Below are positions 1 through 5,701 of a stretch of DNA of 5,701 bases, piece by piece (the first letter of the stretch is position 1; the number at the start of each line of letters is the position of its first letter). The notes beneath the pieces were generated by a model. It did not search any database. It was not told the DNA's origin and was given only the letters and a program-made list of their open reading frames with translations. This DNA is from Pseudomonadota bacterium (lineage in GTDB: Bacteria > Pseudomonadota > Gammaproteobacteria > Xanthomonadales > Xanthomonadaceae): the NCBI GenBank assembly GCA_023453655.1, contig JAEXTE010000045.1, positions 1-5,701 of the forward strand. Reading direction: 5' to 3'. The position numbers and the translations under genes were made by a program.

Positions 1-223
1 GCAGCGCGCAGGGCAGCACCAGCAGGCGGAACACATGATTGGCCAGGCCGTGGCGCGCGGCGCGGCTGATCGAGGTGCAGCCCTCGATGACCGGAAGACA
101 GGCCTCGACATGCCCGTGGCGGATCGACAGCCACAGGCCGAGGTGCGCGGCGCCGGTGAACAGCAGCGCGATCGCCGCCGGCAGTGGCCAGAGCGGGAAC
201 GGGTGGCCGGGCGGGTCGTGCAT
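1..223 (-). CDS. Conserved small membrane protein of unknown function, N-terminal part (runs off the left edge)
   Basis: About 74 codons are visible from the ATG at 223 down to the window edge, with no stop. The protein begins MHDPPGHPFPLWPLPAAIAL and has a hydrophobic segment at about residues 11-33, consistent with a first transmembrane helix. A short polar loop carries C43 and the motif EGCTSIS (residues 48-54) followed by RAARHG, and a second hydrophobic stretch (FRLLVLPCAL) begins near residue 65 as the sequence ends. A loop of this type after the first helix recalls small multi-helix membrane proteins of the Frag1/DRAM/Sfk1 kind, but that resemblance is from memory and no function is assigned. 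The start is fixed because an in-frame TAG lies only two codons upstream (230-232). No good Shine-Dalgarno sequence precedes it. It lies 142 bp downstream of the glycosidase gene on the same strand, so it may be read-through or a separate unit. Confidence 0.72.
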   Translation of the reverse strand, partial: MHDPPGHPFPLWPLPAAIALLFTGAAHLGLWLSIRHGHVEACLPVIEGCTSISRAARHGLANHVFRLLVLPCAL

Positions 224-250
224 GCGCGTCTACCGCTTTGCGTGCCTGCG

Positions 251-260
251 CCCGGCCGGG
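251..260. repeat. Perfect 10-bp palindrome CCCGGCCGGG in the intergenic gap
   Basis: CCCGGCCGGG reads the same on both strands. It sits 27 bp upstream of the membrane-protein ATG and next to the hairpin at 263-279. In a region this GC-rich it could easily arise by chance. No run of T residues follows on either strand, so it is not a standard terminator. Confidence 0.3.
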
Positions 261-262
261 GC

Positions 263-279
263 GGATCGCACGTCGATCC
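263..279 (-). repeat. Inverted repeat able to form a 6-bp stem and 5-nt loop
   Basis: On the minus strand this reads GGATCG-ACGTG-CGATCC, a perfect 6-bp stem with a five-base loop. It lies between the glycosidase stop (366) and the membrane-protein start (223). No U-tract follows in the direction of transcription; the next bases are G/C-rich and include the palindrome at 251-260. It could be a weak mRNA-stabilising or pause structure, an operator, or chance. Confidence 0.35.
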
Positions 280-333
280 TTCCAGGCAGGAGCGCCGTCG
301 TTCGCTGCGGAGCAGCCGTGCGGCGCATGCCCT

Positions 334-346
334 GCAACCCGGTTGC
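334..346. repeat. Symmetric 13-bp inverted repeat just after the glycosidase stop codon
   Basis: GCAACC-C-GGTTGC on the plus strand is a perfect 6-bp dyad around one central base, starting 20 bp beyond the end of the glycosidase gene. As RNA it would form only a five-pair stem with a three-base loop. No T-run follows, so a rho-independent terminator is not supported. The dyad form also resembles a protein-binding operator, but I cannot link it to any regulator family. Confidence 0.35.
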
Positions 347-365
347 GATGATGCCTGTCACCGTC

Positions 366-3300
366 CTAGTCCTGTCGCCCGACCCGCACGCGTGCCGGCA
401 GCGCGGTGATCCGGAGCTCGCCGTCGTCGAGTTCCGCCTCGCCCGCTTCGACGACGGACCCGCCCGGCGCGCCGTCCAGCGGCCACGGCAGCACCAGGCC
501 ACCGGCGGGCATTCGCAGGCCGGTGTCGTCGACCTCCAGCAGCAGGCCGTCGGCGTCGCGCCGCAGGCGGTAGGCCAGTGGCCCCTGCGCGGTGCGCAGG
601 CCCGAGATGCCGACACCCTCGCCGTCCAGCCAGTCGGCCGGCACGCCCGCCGCCAGCACCAGGGCATCGTCGCGTTCCCGCGCGTAGGCGAACATGTCCA
701 GCGCCGCGCGCACGAAGTCCGAGGCCACCCAGGCGTGCGGCAGGTCTCCCAGGAAGAACGGTTTGCGCGGCGTGCGCGAAACCACCTCGCCCCACTGGTT
801 CCAGGCCTGCGGCGCGCGGTCGGCGAAGAACCAGTCCAGCGCTTCCTTCGCGCGCCCTCGCCAGCCCAGCCGCACGAACGCACCGACGTTGCGCCACTCG
901 TAGGGCGTGTAGTCCTTCCAGTCCAGCCTGCCGTCGCGGCGCGCGGTGAAATGGCCCCAGTAGCGCTCGAAGGTGTTGTGGAGCAGGTCCTGCGGCAATC
1001 GCGCCAGTTCGCCTCCGGGCGCAAGCGCGATGGTCGTCGAGGTCGGGTCGAAGTCGCCGAGTTCGGCCGCGCCCGGCAGGAAGTCGATGCCGTGCGCGCG
1101 GGTGGCGGCGCGCAGCGAGTCCATCAGGTCGGCGTGGAACTGGTCGCGCGCGGCGGCCATGCGCCGGGCATCGTCCTCGCGGCCCAGCGCCTGCGCGACC
1201 TGCACCGCATCCTTGTAGCCCCGCAGCGCCCAGAAGTTGTCCCAGTACGAGTGCATCGGCTTGGCCGAATAGCCCTCGTGGCTGATCGAGGCCGGCATCA
1301 TCCCGTAGAAGGCGCGATTGGCGCGCCGGTTGGCCGTCGTGCGCTCGGACAGGCGCAGCTGTTCCATGTAGCCGAACGCGGCCTCCACGTGCGGCCACAT
1401 CCGCGCCAGGAACGCGTCGTCGCCGGTGTAGCGCCAGTATTCGGCGATGTTGAAGATCAGCTGGCCATGGCTGTCGTTCTCCGGCACCGGGTCGCTGCCG
1501 CGGTCGTCGACGCAGCACGGCACCTTGCCGCTGTCGAACTGGTACGGCGCGTACCACTCCAGGTATTCGCGGACCACCTCCGGCCGCCCCATGCGCAGCA
1601 GCCCTTCCGAGATCATGGCTCCGTCACGGATCCAGCTGCGCGAATACGAGCGCGTGCCGGGCTGCAGGCGCGGACCCACCCGCGAGACCAGCATGTGCGC
1701 CAGCGACGTGCGCAGCGTGTCGGCCAGCGGCTGGGCTCTGGCCGGGACGCGCAGCGACACCTGGTCGAGCCGCCGACGCCAGCCGGTTGCGACCTCGTCC
1801 TGCAGCGTCGCCGCATCCCACCAGCGCCTGGCGAGCGCCGCGCTGCCGGTCAGCGGCACCATGATCTCGACGGTGCGCGTCTCCCAGGGCGCCAGGCGCA
1901 TGCGGTACAGCAGCGCGCCCGAGGCCAGCCCGGCCGGGTCGACCACGCTGCGCGAGGCCGGTGGCCGGCGCGCCTCCAGGTGCGAGACCGCCATGCCCGC
2001 ATCGAACGTGGTGGCGAACGCCGCGTCGGGGAGCTGCTTGGCGAACACCCGCTCGCGTCCGTCCACCGACACCGTGCCGCCGTCAATGGACAGCGTCCGG
2101 ATCGGGCTGACGCCGCCGCGGGTATTGAGGAACTGGCTCGGCGGATTGACCTGGAACGGCCGCACCGCCAGCGCCAGGGTGTAGTCGCGTGCCCTGCCGC
2201 CCGGGTTCGAGAGCCGGTAGCGCGCGACCAGGCGCGAGCCGGCGGGCTCGCCGTGGGCGAAGGCGGTGACGTCCAAGGCAAGATCCTCGCGCGCCCAGTG
2301 CACGGTCGGGATCGGCAGGTAGCCGTCGAGCAGCGACTGCCTGGCGCGCACGTCGTGCCAGGTGGCGAGCGCGTCATCGACGAGCACGAAGGGTTCGATG
2401 CTGAAACCGCCGCGCGCGACCTCGATCGCGCCATCCTCGCCGATCAGGCCCTGCGCGGTGCCGCCATCGATCCCGAGGATGGTCCAGTACGGCTGCTCGC
2501 CGCTGAATCCGCGCGGATACAGTCCCTTGCGCGACTGCGCCGCGATCGCCCCGATGAAGTCGTTGCCGGTGGCGCCGAAGGCCAGCGGCTGCACATCGAC
2601 CTCGCCCAGGGTGAAGCGTCGTCCCGGGCCGTCGATGAAATCCAGCGCGATGTAGCGCGCTTCCGATTCGGGCAGGGCCAGCCAGTCGTCGCCGCCATCG
2701 CCCTGCTCCACCTGGCGCGCGTCGCGCCACGCCTGGCCATCCTCCGACAGCGAAACGCGGTAGCGCGAGGCATGCAGCGCGCGCTCCCAGCGCAGGCGCA
2801 GCCCGCCGAACTCGCGCACGCTTCCCAGGTCGAGCACCAGCCGTTGCGGCACGACGGGCGCCACGTCCGCGCTCCAGGCCGTGGCGGTCAGGCCGTCCAC
2901 CGCAAGCGCCGCATCGCCCGCGGTAGCGATGGCGCTGGCCCGCAGCGGGCTGCGATCCTCGGGCGGCAGCGGCTCGAACGCGAGGCTGTCGAAACACACG
3001 CTGCCGCGGCCGCCGGCATTGTTGTAGACGGTGAACTCGAGCCGCGCGCTTTCGCGCAATGCCGGATCGGGATCCGGCCCCCAGGCCTTGTCGATATGGC
3101 GCTTGCGGTAGCGTACTTCCGTCCACTGGCGAGGAAACCGGTAGCGCGGCCGGTTCACCCACCAGACGTTGTCGCCGCTGGCATCGACCAGCTTGAACTG
3201 CAGGTCGTTGTCCGGCGATTCGCCGCGCAGGCGGAACGAGAAACGGTAGTTGTCGGGATAGACCATCGGCAGGTCGCGCTGGAGTCCGACATGTCCCGAC

Positions 3301-3602
3301 ACGCCGTTGAAATCGTAGTCCAGGCACAGCGCCTGCCCCTGGGCGCCCGGAACAGGCCGGATGCTGCCGCTGACCTGGTCCGAGGCCACCACGCGCCATG
3401 GCGCCGGGTCTTCGAAACCGTCGAGCAGGCGCGTCGGTTCGACAGGAAACAGGTCGGGCAACGCCTGGGCCGCGAGCGGGCCCGCGGCGCACAGCAAGGC
3501 GGCCGCCAGCCACCGGACGACGCCGGACTCCGCCATCCGTCGCACACCGCTCATGCCCGTCCCCCCCACCACGCCCACGTCCCCCGAGTCCATCCCGCTC
3601 AT
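366..3602 (-). CDS. Secreted multidomain glycosidase-like protein: CBM-like domain, discoidin (F5/8 C) domain, six-hairpin (alpha/alpha)6 barrel
   Basis: This predicted periplasmic sugar-chain hydrolase has 1,078 residues from the ATG at 3602. A signal peptide lies at about 23-47 (WLAAALLCAAGPLAAQA, likely cleaved after AQA). A CBM-like beta-sandwich (about 55-212) is rich in aromatics (W147-W148). An F5/8-type-C domain (about 216-341) shows AVDGLTATAW, DLGSV and SEDGQAW. A beta-supersandwich spans about 345-605, an (alpha/alpha)6 barrel about 610-985, and a small beta tail completes the protein. The barrel carries W657-I-R-D660, ENDSHGQ (708-714), HSYWDNFW (784-791) and NQWGEVVSR (935-943). 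These resemble clan GH-L enzymes such as glucoamylase; by position, D788 is a candidate acid and E939 a candidate base (inference). Substrate and exact family are unknown. The start is uncertain. The ATG at 3602 overlaps the permease stop (ATGA), with GGGGAG nine bases upstream. ATGs at 3554 (1,062 aa) and 3536 (1,056 aa) would give a more normal signal-peptide length. The gene is coupled to the upstream permeases, which supports a role in supplying imported sugar. Confidence 0.9.
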   Translation of the reverse strand: MSGMDSGDVGVVGGTGMSGVRRMAESGVVRWLAAALLCAAGPLAAQALPDLFPVEPTRLLDGFEDPAPWRVVASDQVSGSIRPVPGAQGQALCLDYDFNGVSGHVGLQRDLPMVYPDNYRFSFRLRGESPDNDLQFKLVDASGDNVWWVNRPRYRFPRQWTEVRYRKRHIDKAWGPDPDPALRESARLEFTVYNNAGGRGSVCFDSLAFEPLPPEDRSPLRASAIATAGDAALAVDGLTATAWSADVAPVVPQRLVLDLGSVREFGGLRLRWERALHASRYRVSLSEDGQAWRDARQVEQGDGGDDWLALPESEARYIALDFIDGPGRRFTLGEVDVQPLAFGATGNDFIGAIAAQSRKGLYPRGFSGEQPYWTILGIDGGTAQGLIGEDGAIEVARGGFSIEPFVLVDDALATWHDVRARQSLLDGYLPIPTVHWAREDLALDVTAFAHGEPAGSRLVARYRLSNPGGRARDYTLALAVRPFQVNPPSQFLNTRGGVSPIRTLSIDGGTVSVDGRERVFAKQLPDAAFATTFDAGMAVSHLEARRPPASRSVVDPAGLASGALLYRMRLAPWETRTVEIMVPLTGSAALARRWWDAATLQDEVATGWRRRLDQVSLRVPARAQPLADTLRTSLAHMLVSRVGPRLQPGTRSYSRSWIRDGAMISEGLLRMGRPEVVREYLEWYAPYQFDSGKVPCCVDDRGSDPVPENDSHGQLIFNIAEYWRYTGDDAFLARMWPHVEAAFGYMEQLRLSERTTANRRANRAFYGMMPASISHEGYSAKPMHSYWDNFWALRGYKDAVQVAQALGREDDARRMAAARDQFHADLMDSLRAATRAHGIDFLPGAAELGDFDPTSTTIALAPGGELARLPQDLLHNTFERYWGHFTARRDGRLDWKDYTPYEWRNVGAFVRLGWRGRAKEALDWFFADRAPQAWNQWGEVVSRTPRKPFFLGDLPHAWVASDFVRAALDMFAYARERDDALVLAAGVPADWLDGEGVGISGLRTAQGPLAYRLRRDADGLLLEVDDTGLRMPAGGLVLPWPLDGAPGGSVVEAGEAELDDGELRITALPARVRVGRQD

Positions 3603-4432
3603 CCCTTGACGCTCCCCAGCAGCAGCCCCTGCATGTAATAGCGCTGCAGCGCCAGGAACAGCACCAGCACCGGCAGCACCGTCACCACCGCGCCCGCCAT
3701 CATCAGCTCGACGTCCATGATGTGTTCGCGCGAGAGTGCGGCCAGGGCCACTGGCAAGGTGTAATGCTCCTGGTCGGTGAGCACGATCAGCGGCCACATG
3801 AAGTCGTTCCACGCACCCATGAAAGTAAAGGTCGCCAGCGTCACCAGTACCGGCTTGAGCAGCGGCAGCACCACCTGGAAGAAGATGCGCAGCTCGCCCG
3901 CGCCGTCGATGCGCGCGGCCTCGATCAGCTCGTCGGGAATGCTGCGCGCGTACTGGCGCACCAGGAAGATGCCGAACACCGAGGCCATGGCCGGGACGAT
4001 CACGCCCCAGAAGCTGTTGACCAGTCCCAGCTGCTTCATCAGCAGGAACAGCGGCAGCATCGCCACCTGCGCAGGCACGACCAGGGCGGCGAGCAGCAGC
4101 TGGAACAGGCGCTCGCGGCCGGCGAAGCGCAGCTTGGCGAAGGCGTATCCGGCCATGGTGTTGAGCAGCAGCGACAGGACCGTGATCGCGAGCGAGACCA
4201 GCAGGCTGTTGCCGAAGTTGCGACCGATGCCGGTGCTGCCGAACAGTTCGCGATAGCTGTCCAGCGTGGCCCGCGCCGGCAGGAACGGCGGCGGGAAGTG
4301 GCTGGCCTCGCCGCGGGCCATCAGCGAGACCGACAGCATCCACAGCAGCGGCGCCAGGCTGAGCGCGGCCAGCACCAGCAGCGCGCCGTTCACCTGCAGC
4401 GCCTCGCGGCGCGTACGACCGACCAGGCTCAT
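3599..4432 (-). CDS. Carbohydrate ABC transporter permease, MalG/UgpE type (CUT1 family)
   Basis: Second membrane subunit of a binding-protein-dependent sugar importer in the inner membrane; 277 residues, normal for the family. About six hydrophobic helices lie near residues 15-37, 75-98, 108-131, 141-158, 192-216 and 244-264. The cytoplasmic EAA loop that docks on the ATPase is intact: EAARIDGAGE starts at residue 171 and the motif closes with VVLP at 187-190. The protein ends in GSVKG, a typical MalG-type C-terminus. The start is well supported: the ATG overlaps the MalF stop as ATGA, and AGGGAG on the minus strand (4438-4443) sits five bases upstream. The 3' end overlaps the glycosidase ATG in the same ATGA fashion, implying translational coupling on both sides. 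The transported sugar cannot be read from the sequence; its glycosidase neighbour suggests a mono- or oligosaccharide released in the periplasm. Confidence 0.95.
   Translation of the reverse strand: MSLVGRTRREALQVNGALLVLAALSLAPLLWMLSVSLMARGEASHFPPPFLPARATLDSYRELFGSTGIGRNFGNSLLVSLAITVLSLLLNTMAGYAFAKLRFAGRERLFQLLLAALVVPAQVAMLPLFLLMKQLGLVNSFWGVIVPAMASVFGIFLVRQYARSIPDELIEAARIDGAGELRIFFQVVLPLLKPVLVTLATFTFMGAWNDFMWPLIVLTDQEHYTLPVALAALSREHIMDVELMMAGAVVTVLPVLVLFLALQRYYMQGLLLGSVKG
3612..3617 (-). promoter_or_regulatory. Candidate ribosome binding site for the first glycosidase ATG
   Basis: GGGGAG on the minus strand lies nine bases before the ATG at 3602, inside the end of the MalG-type gene. It is acceptable but not strong. 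The alternative ATG at 3554 has its own G-rich upstream stretch (a run of seven G at 3567-3561), so this site does not settle the start by itself. Confidence 0.45.
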
Positions 4433-5307
4433 ATCATCTCCCTGCGACGCCCGGCGCGCAGCAGCAGCGCGGTCGTGCCGAGGATGATCAGGAACAACAG
4501 GAATGCCACCGCCGAGGCACGGCCCAGCGTCCACCATTTGAAGCCTTCCTCGAACATGTAGTACAGCACGCTGACCGTGCTCTGCAGCGGGTCGCCGCGG
4601 GTCATGACATAGGGCTCGGCGAACAGCTGGAAGTAGCCCGACACCGTGATCACGCCGACCACCAGCAGCACCGGCCCCAGCTGCGGCAGGGTGATGTGCA
4701 GCAGTTGCCGCCAGCGCGAGGCGCCGTCGATGCGCGCCGCCTCGTACAGGTCTTGCGGGATCGCCTGCAGCCCGGCCAGGAAGATCACCATGTTGTAGCC
4801 GAAGTTCTTCCACACCGCGAACATGATGATCGTCGGCATCGCCCAGCGGGGATCGCCGAACCAGTCCACCGGTCCGAGGCCCACGTGGCCCAGCGCCCAG
4901 TTCACCAGGCCGTAGCCGGTGTGGAACAGATAGCGCCAGATCACCGCCACGGCGACCAGGGTGGTCACCACGGGCGCGAACAGCGCGGTCCGGAACAGCG
5001 CGCGCATCCGCGCCAGCGGCGAGTTGAGCAGCAGCGCCGCGCCCAGCGACACCGCGATCGACAGCGGCACGCCGACCGCGACGAAGTAGACGGTATTGCC
5101 CAGCGCCTTCCAGAACAGCGGCGTGCGCAGCAGGTCGACGTAGTTGCCCAGCGCCACGAAGCGCAGGTGCGCCGGATCGGCCAGCGCATAGAGATCGAAA
5201 TCGGTCAGGCTCAGCAGCAGCGCGGACGCCACCGGCAGGCCGAAGAACAGGCCGAGCACCAGCAACGCCGGCGCGACGAAGGTCCATGCGGCCAGATCAC
5301 GTCGCAT
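4429..5307 (-). CDS. Carbohydrate ABC transporter permease, MalF/UgpA type (CUT1 family)
   Basis: First membrane subunit of the sugar importer, pairing with the MalG-type subunit encoded just downstream; 292 residues. This is the compact UgpA/LacF-like size and lacks the large periplasmic insertion of enterobacterial MalF. Hydrophobic helices lie near residues 8-33, 70-95, 103-125, 157-180, 209-230 and 262-283. The EAA loop is intact: EAARIDGASRW starts at E189, G195 is conserved, and ITLP lies at 205-208. The start at 5307 is favoured because GGAGG on the minus strand (5314-5318) lies six bases upstream and the protein opens with MRRDLAAW before the first helix. The reading frame stays open further upstream (to 5541), but there it is arginine-rich and duplicates the binding-protein C-terminus in another frame. 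The gene overlaps the binding-protein 3' end by 11 bp and the next permease by 4 bp. Confidence 0.95.
   Translation of the reverse strand: MRRDLAAWTFVAPALLVLGLFFGLPVASALLLSLTDFDLYALADPAHLRFVALGNYVDLLRTPLFWKALGNTVYFVAVGVPLSIAVSLGAALLLNSPLARMRALFRTALFAPVVTTLVAVAVIWRYLFHTGYGLVNWALGHVGLGPVDWFGDPRWAMPTIIMFAVWKNFGYNMVIFLAGLQAIPQDLYEAARIDGASRWRQLLHITLPQLGPVLLVVGVITVSGYFQLFAEPYVMTRGDPLQSTVSVLYYMFEEGFKWWTLGRASAVAFLLFLIILGTTALLLRAGRRREMI
4438..4443 (-). promoter_or_regulatory. Ribosome binding site of the MalG-type permease
   Basis: AGGGAG on the minus strand lies five bases before the ATG at 4432, inside the last codons of the MalF-type gene. Together with the ATGA overlap it supports this start and translational coupling. 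Confidence 0.75.
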
Positions 5308-5701
5308 CGTCCGCCTCCGGCGACGACCGGACGACGGCCGCATCCTCCGCCTCCGCGTGCGGCCTACCCTGCTCCCGCTCGCGCACCCAGCGGCGCTTTT
5401 CCAGGATCGCATCCACGCGCGAATCCAGTTCGCGCACCGCTGCGTCTTGCGACTGTCCGCCGCGCACGACGCGCTCGGTCGCCAGGCGCATCTCCTGGGC
5501 GATACGTTCCCATTCCAGCACCTGCGGCGTGGGCCGCACACGCTCGAGCTGGTCGCGGAACGCCGCCGCCAGCGCGTCCCGGGCCAGCGCGGGGTCGCCC
5601 CAGGCGCTGCGCCGGGGCGGCAGATCGCCGATCAGGGCATGGAAGCGCTGCTGCACCTGCGGGCGGGACAGGTACTCGACCAGCTGCCAGGCAGCGTCCT
5701 T
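5297..5701 (-). CDS. ABC transporter sugar-binding protein, family 1 extracellular solute-binding protein, C-terminal part (runs off the right edge)
   Basis: Only the last 134 residues are in the window; the signal peptide and most of the ligand pocket lie beyond the edge. The visible part starts KDAAWQLVEYLSRPQVQQRF and carries the usual closing pattern of the MalE/UgpB-like family: GDLPPRRSAW, then RPTPQVLEWERIAQEM, then a helix with VRELDSRVDAILEKRRW. In this family it is the periplasmic receptor that captures the sugar and delivers it to the permease pair. After the conserved ILEKRRW end there is a hydrophilic tail of about 30 residues, rich in E, D, R and A (for example EREQGRPHAEAEDAA), longer than I expect for the family. 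The tail's coding sequence contains the Shine-Dalgarno and first codons of the MalF-type gene, with an 11-bp overlap, so the two genes must be co-transcribed. The ligand is unknown. Confidence 0.92.
   Translation of the reverse strand, partial: KDAAWQLVEYLSRPQVQQRFHALIGDLPPRRSAWGDPALARDALAAAFRDQLERVRPTPQVLEWERIAQEMRLATERVVRGGQSQDAAVRELDSRVDAILEKRRWVREREQGRPHAEAEDAAVVRSSPEADDAT
5314..5318 (-). promoter_or_regulatory. Ribosome binding site of the MalF-type permease
   Basis: GGAGG on the minus strand lies six bases before the ATG at 5307. It is a near-ideal Shine-Dalgarno sequence located inside the end of the binding-protein gene, and it decides the start against the longer upstream open frame. 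Confidence 0.8.

Noticed and set aside
304..324. Small hairpins GCTGC-GGA-GCAGC and GCCG-TG-CGGC in the intergenic gap
   Set aside because: The stems are only four or five pairs with very tight loops, with no T-run and overlapping each other. This is expected by chance at this GC content.
3485..3500. Possible lipoprotein signal (LLCAA) in the glycosidase N-terminus
   Set aside because: The residue before the cysteine is leucine, not the Gly/Ala/Ser needed for a lipobox. The AQA site a few residues later fits ordinary signal peptidase I cleavage better.
39..3638. 1,199-codon plus-strand open frame opposite the glycosidase gene
   Set aside because: It is an antisense shadow of a very GC-rich gene. 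Its translation is low-complexity and rich in R, A, Q and H, with no recognisable domain, while the minus strand gives clear domains and motifs over the same bases.
3603..4343. Upstream extension of the glycosidase frame to an ATG at 4343 (1,325 residues)
   Set aside because: These 247 residues are the MalG-type permease read in the wrong frame, rich in R, A, G and Q. The correct permease frame shows membrane helices and an EAA loop.
3398..4561. 387-codon plus-strand open frame opposite the permeases
   Set aside because: The translation is dominated by Q, H and R, typical of the reverse complement of GC-rich membrane-protein codons. Both permeases on the minus strand are intact and well supported.
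4433..5287. Upstream extension of the MalG-type frame to 5287 (562 residues), as if the permeases were fused
   Set aside because: The extra part is an out-of-frame reading of the MalF-type gene. The ATGA overlap and a good ribosome binding site at 4438-4443 mark the true start at 4432.

Overview
The window is very GC-rich. It looks like a Gram-negative proteobacterial chromosome, most plausibly Xanthomonadaceae/Lysobacteraceae (Xanthomonas, Lysobacter, Luteimonas or similar). That placement is inferred from base composition, protein style and gene arrangement, not from any marker gene. Every gene I can support lies on the minus strand, so the window reads from its right edge to its left.

Right to left, the layout is as follows. 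(i) 5701-5297 is the C-terminal 134 residues of a family 1 extracellular sugar-binding protein. (ii) 5307-4429 is a complete MalF-type inner-membrane permease. (iii) 4432-3599 is a complete MalG-type permease. (iv) 3602-366 is a secreted protein of about 1,060-1,078 residues, with a carbohydrate-binding-like beta-sandwich, an F5/8-type-C (discoidin) domain, a beta-supersandwich and a six-hairpin (alpha/alpha)6 glycosidase-like catalytic domain. (v) 365-224 is a 142-bp gap containing three short inverted repeats and no convincing promoter. (vi) 223-1 is the N-terminal part of a small membrane protein of unknown function.

The first four genes form a tight operon. The binding-protein and MalF genes overlap by 11 bp. 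MalF/MalG and MalG/glycosidase each overlap by 4 bp (ATGA). Together they suggest a scavenging module in which a periplasmic glycosidase trims an oligosaccharide, the binding protein captures the product, and the CUT1-type permease pair imports it. No ATP-binding subunit is present; it must lie beyond the right edge or be shared from elsewhere. The operon promoter and any regulator also lie outside the window.

The gene most worth attention is the glycosidase-like protein. Its barrel has clan GH-L (glucoamylase-like) hallmarks: a W-x-R-D segment, a candidate acid at D788 and a candidate base at E939. I cannot assign it to a characterised glycoside hydrolase family or name its substrate. No RNA genes, mobile elements or CRISPR arrays were seen.
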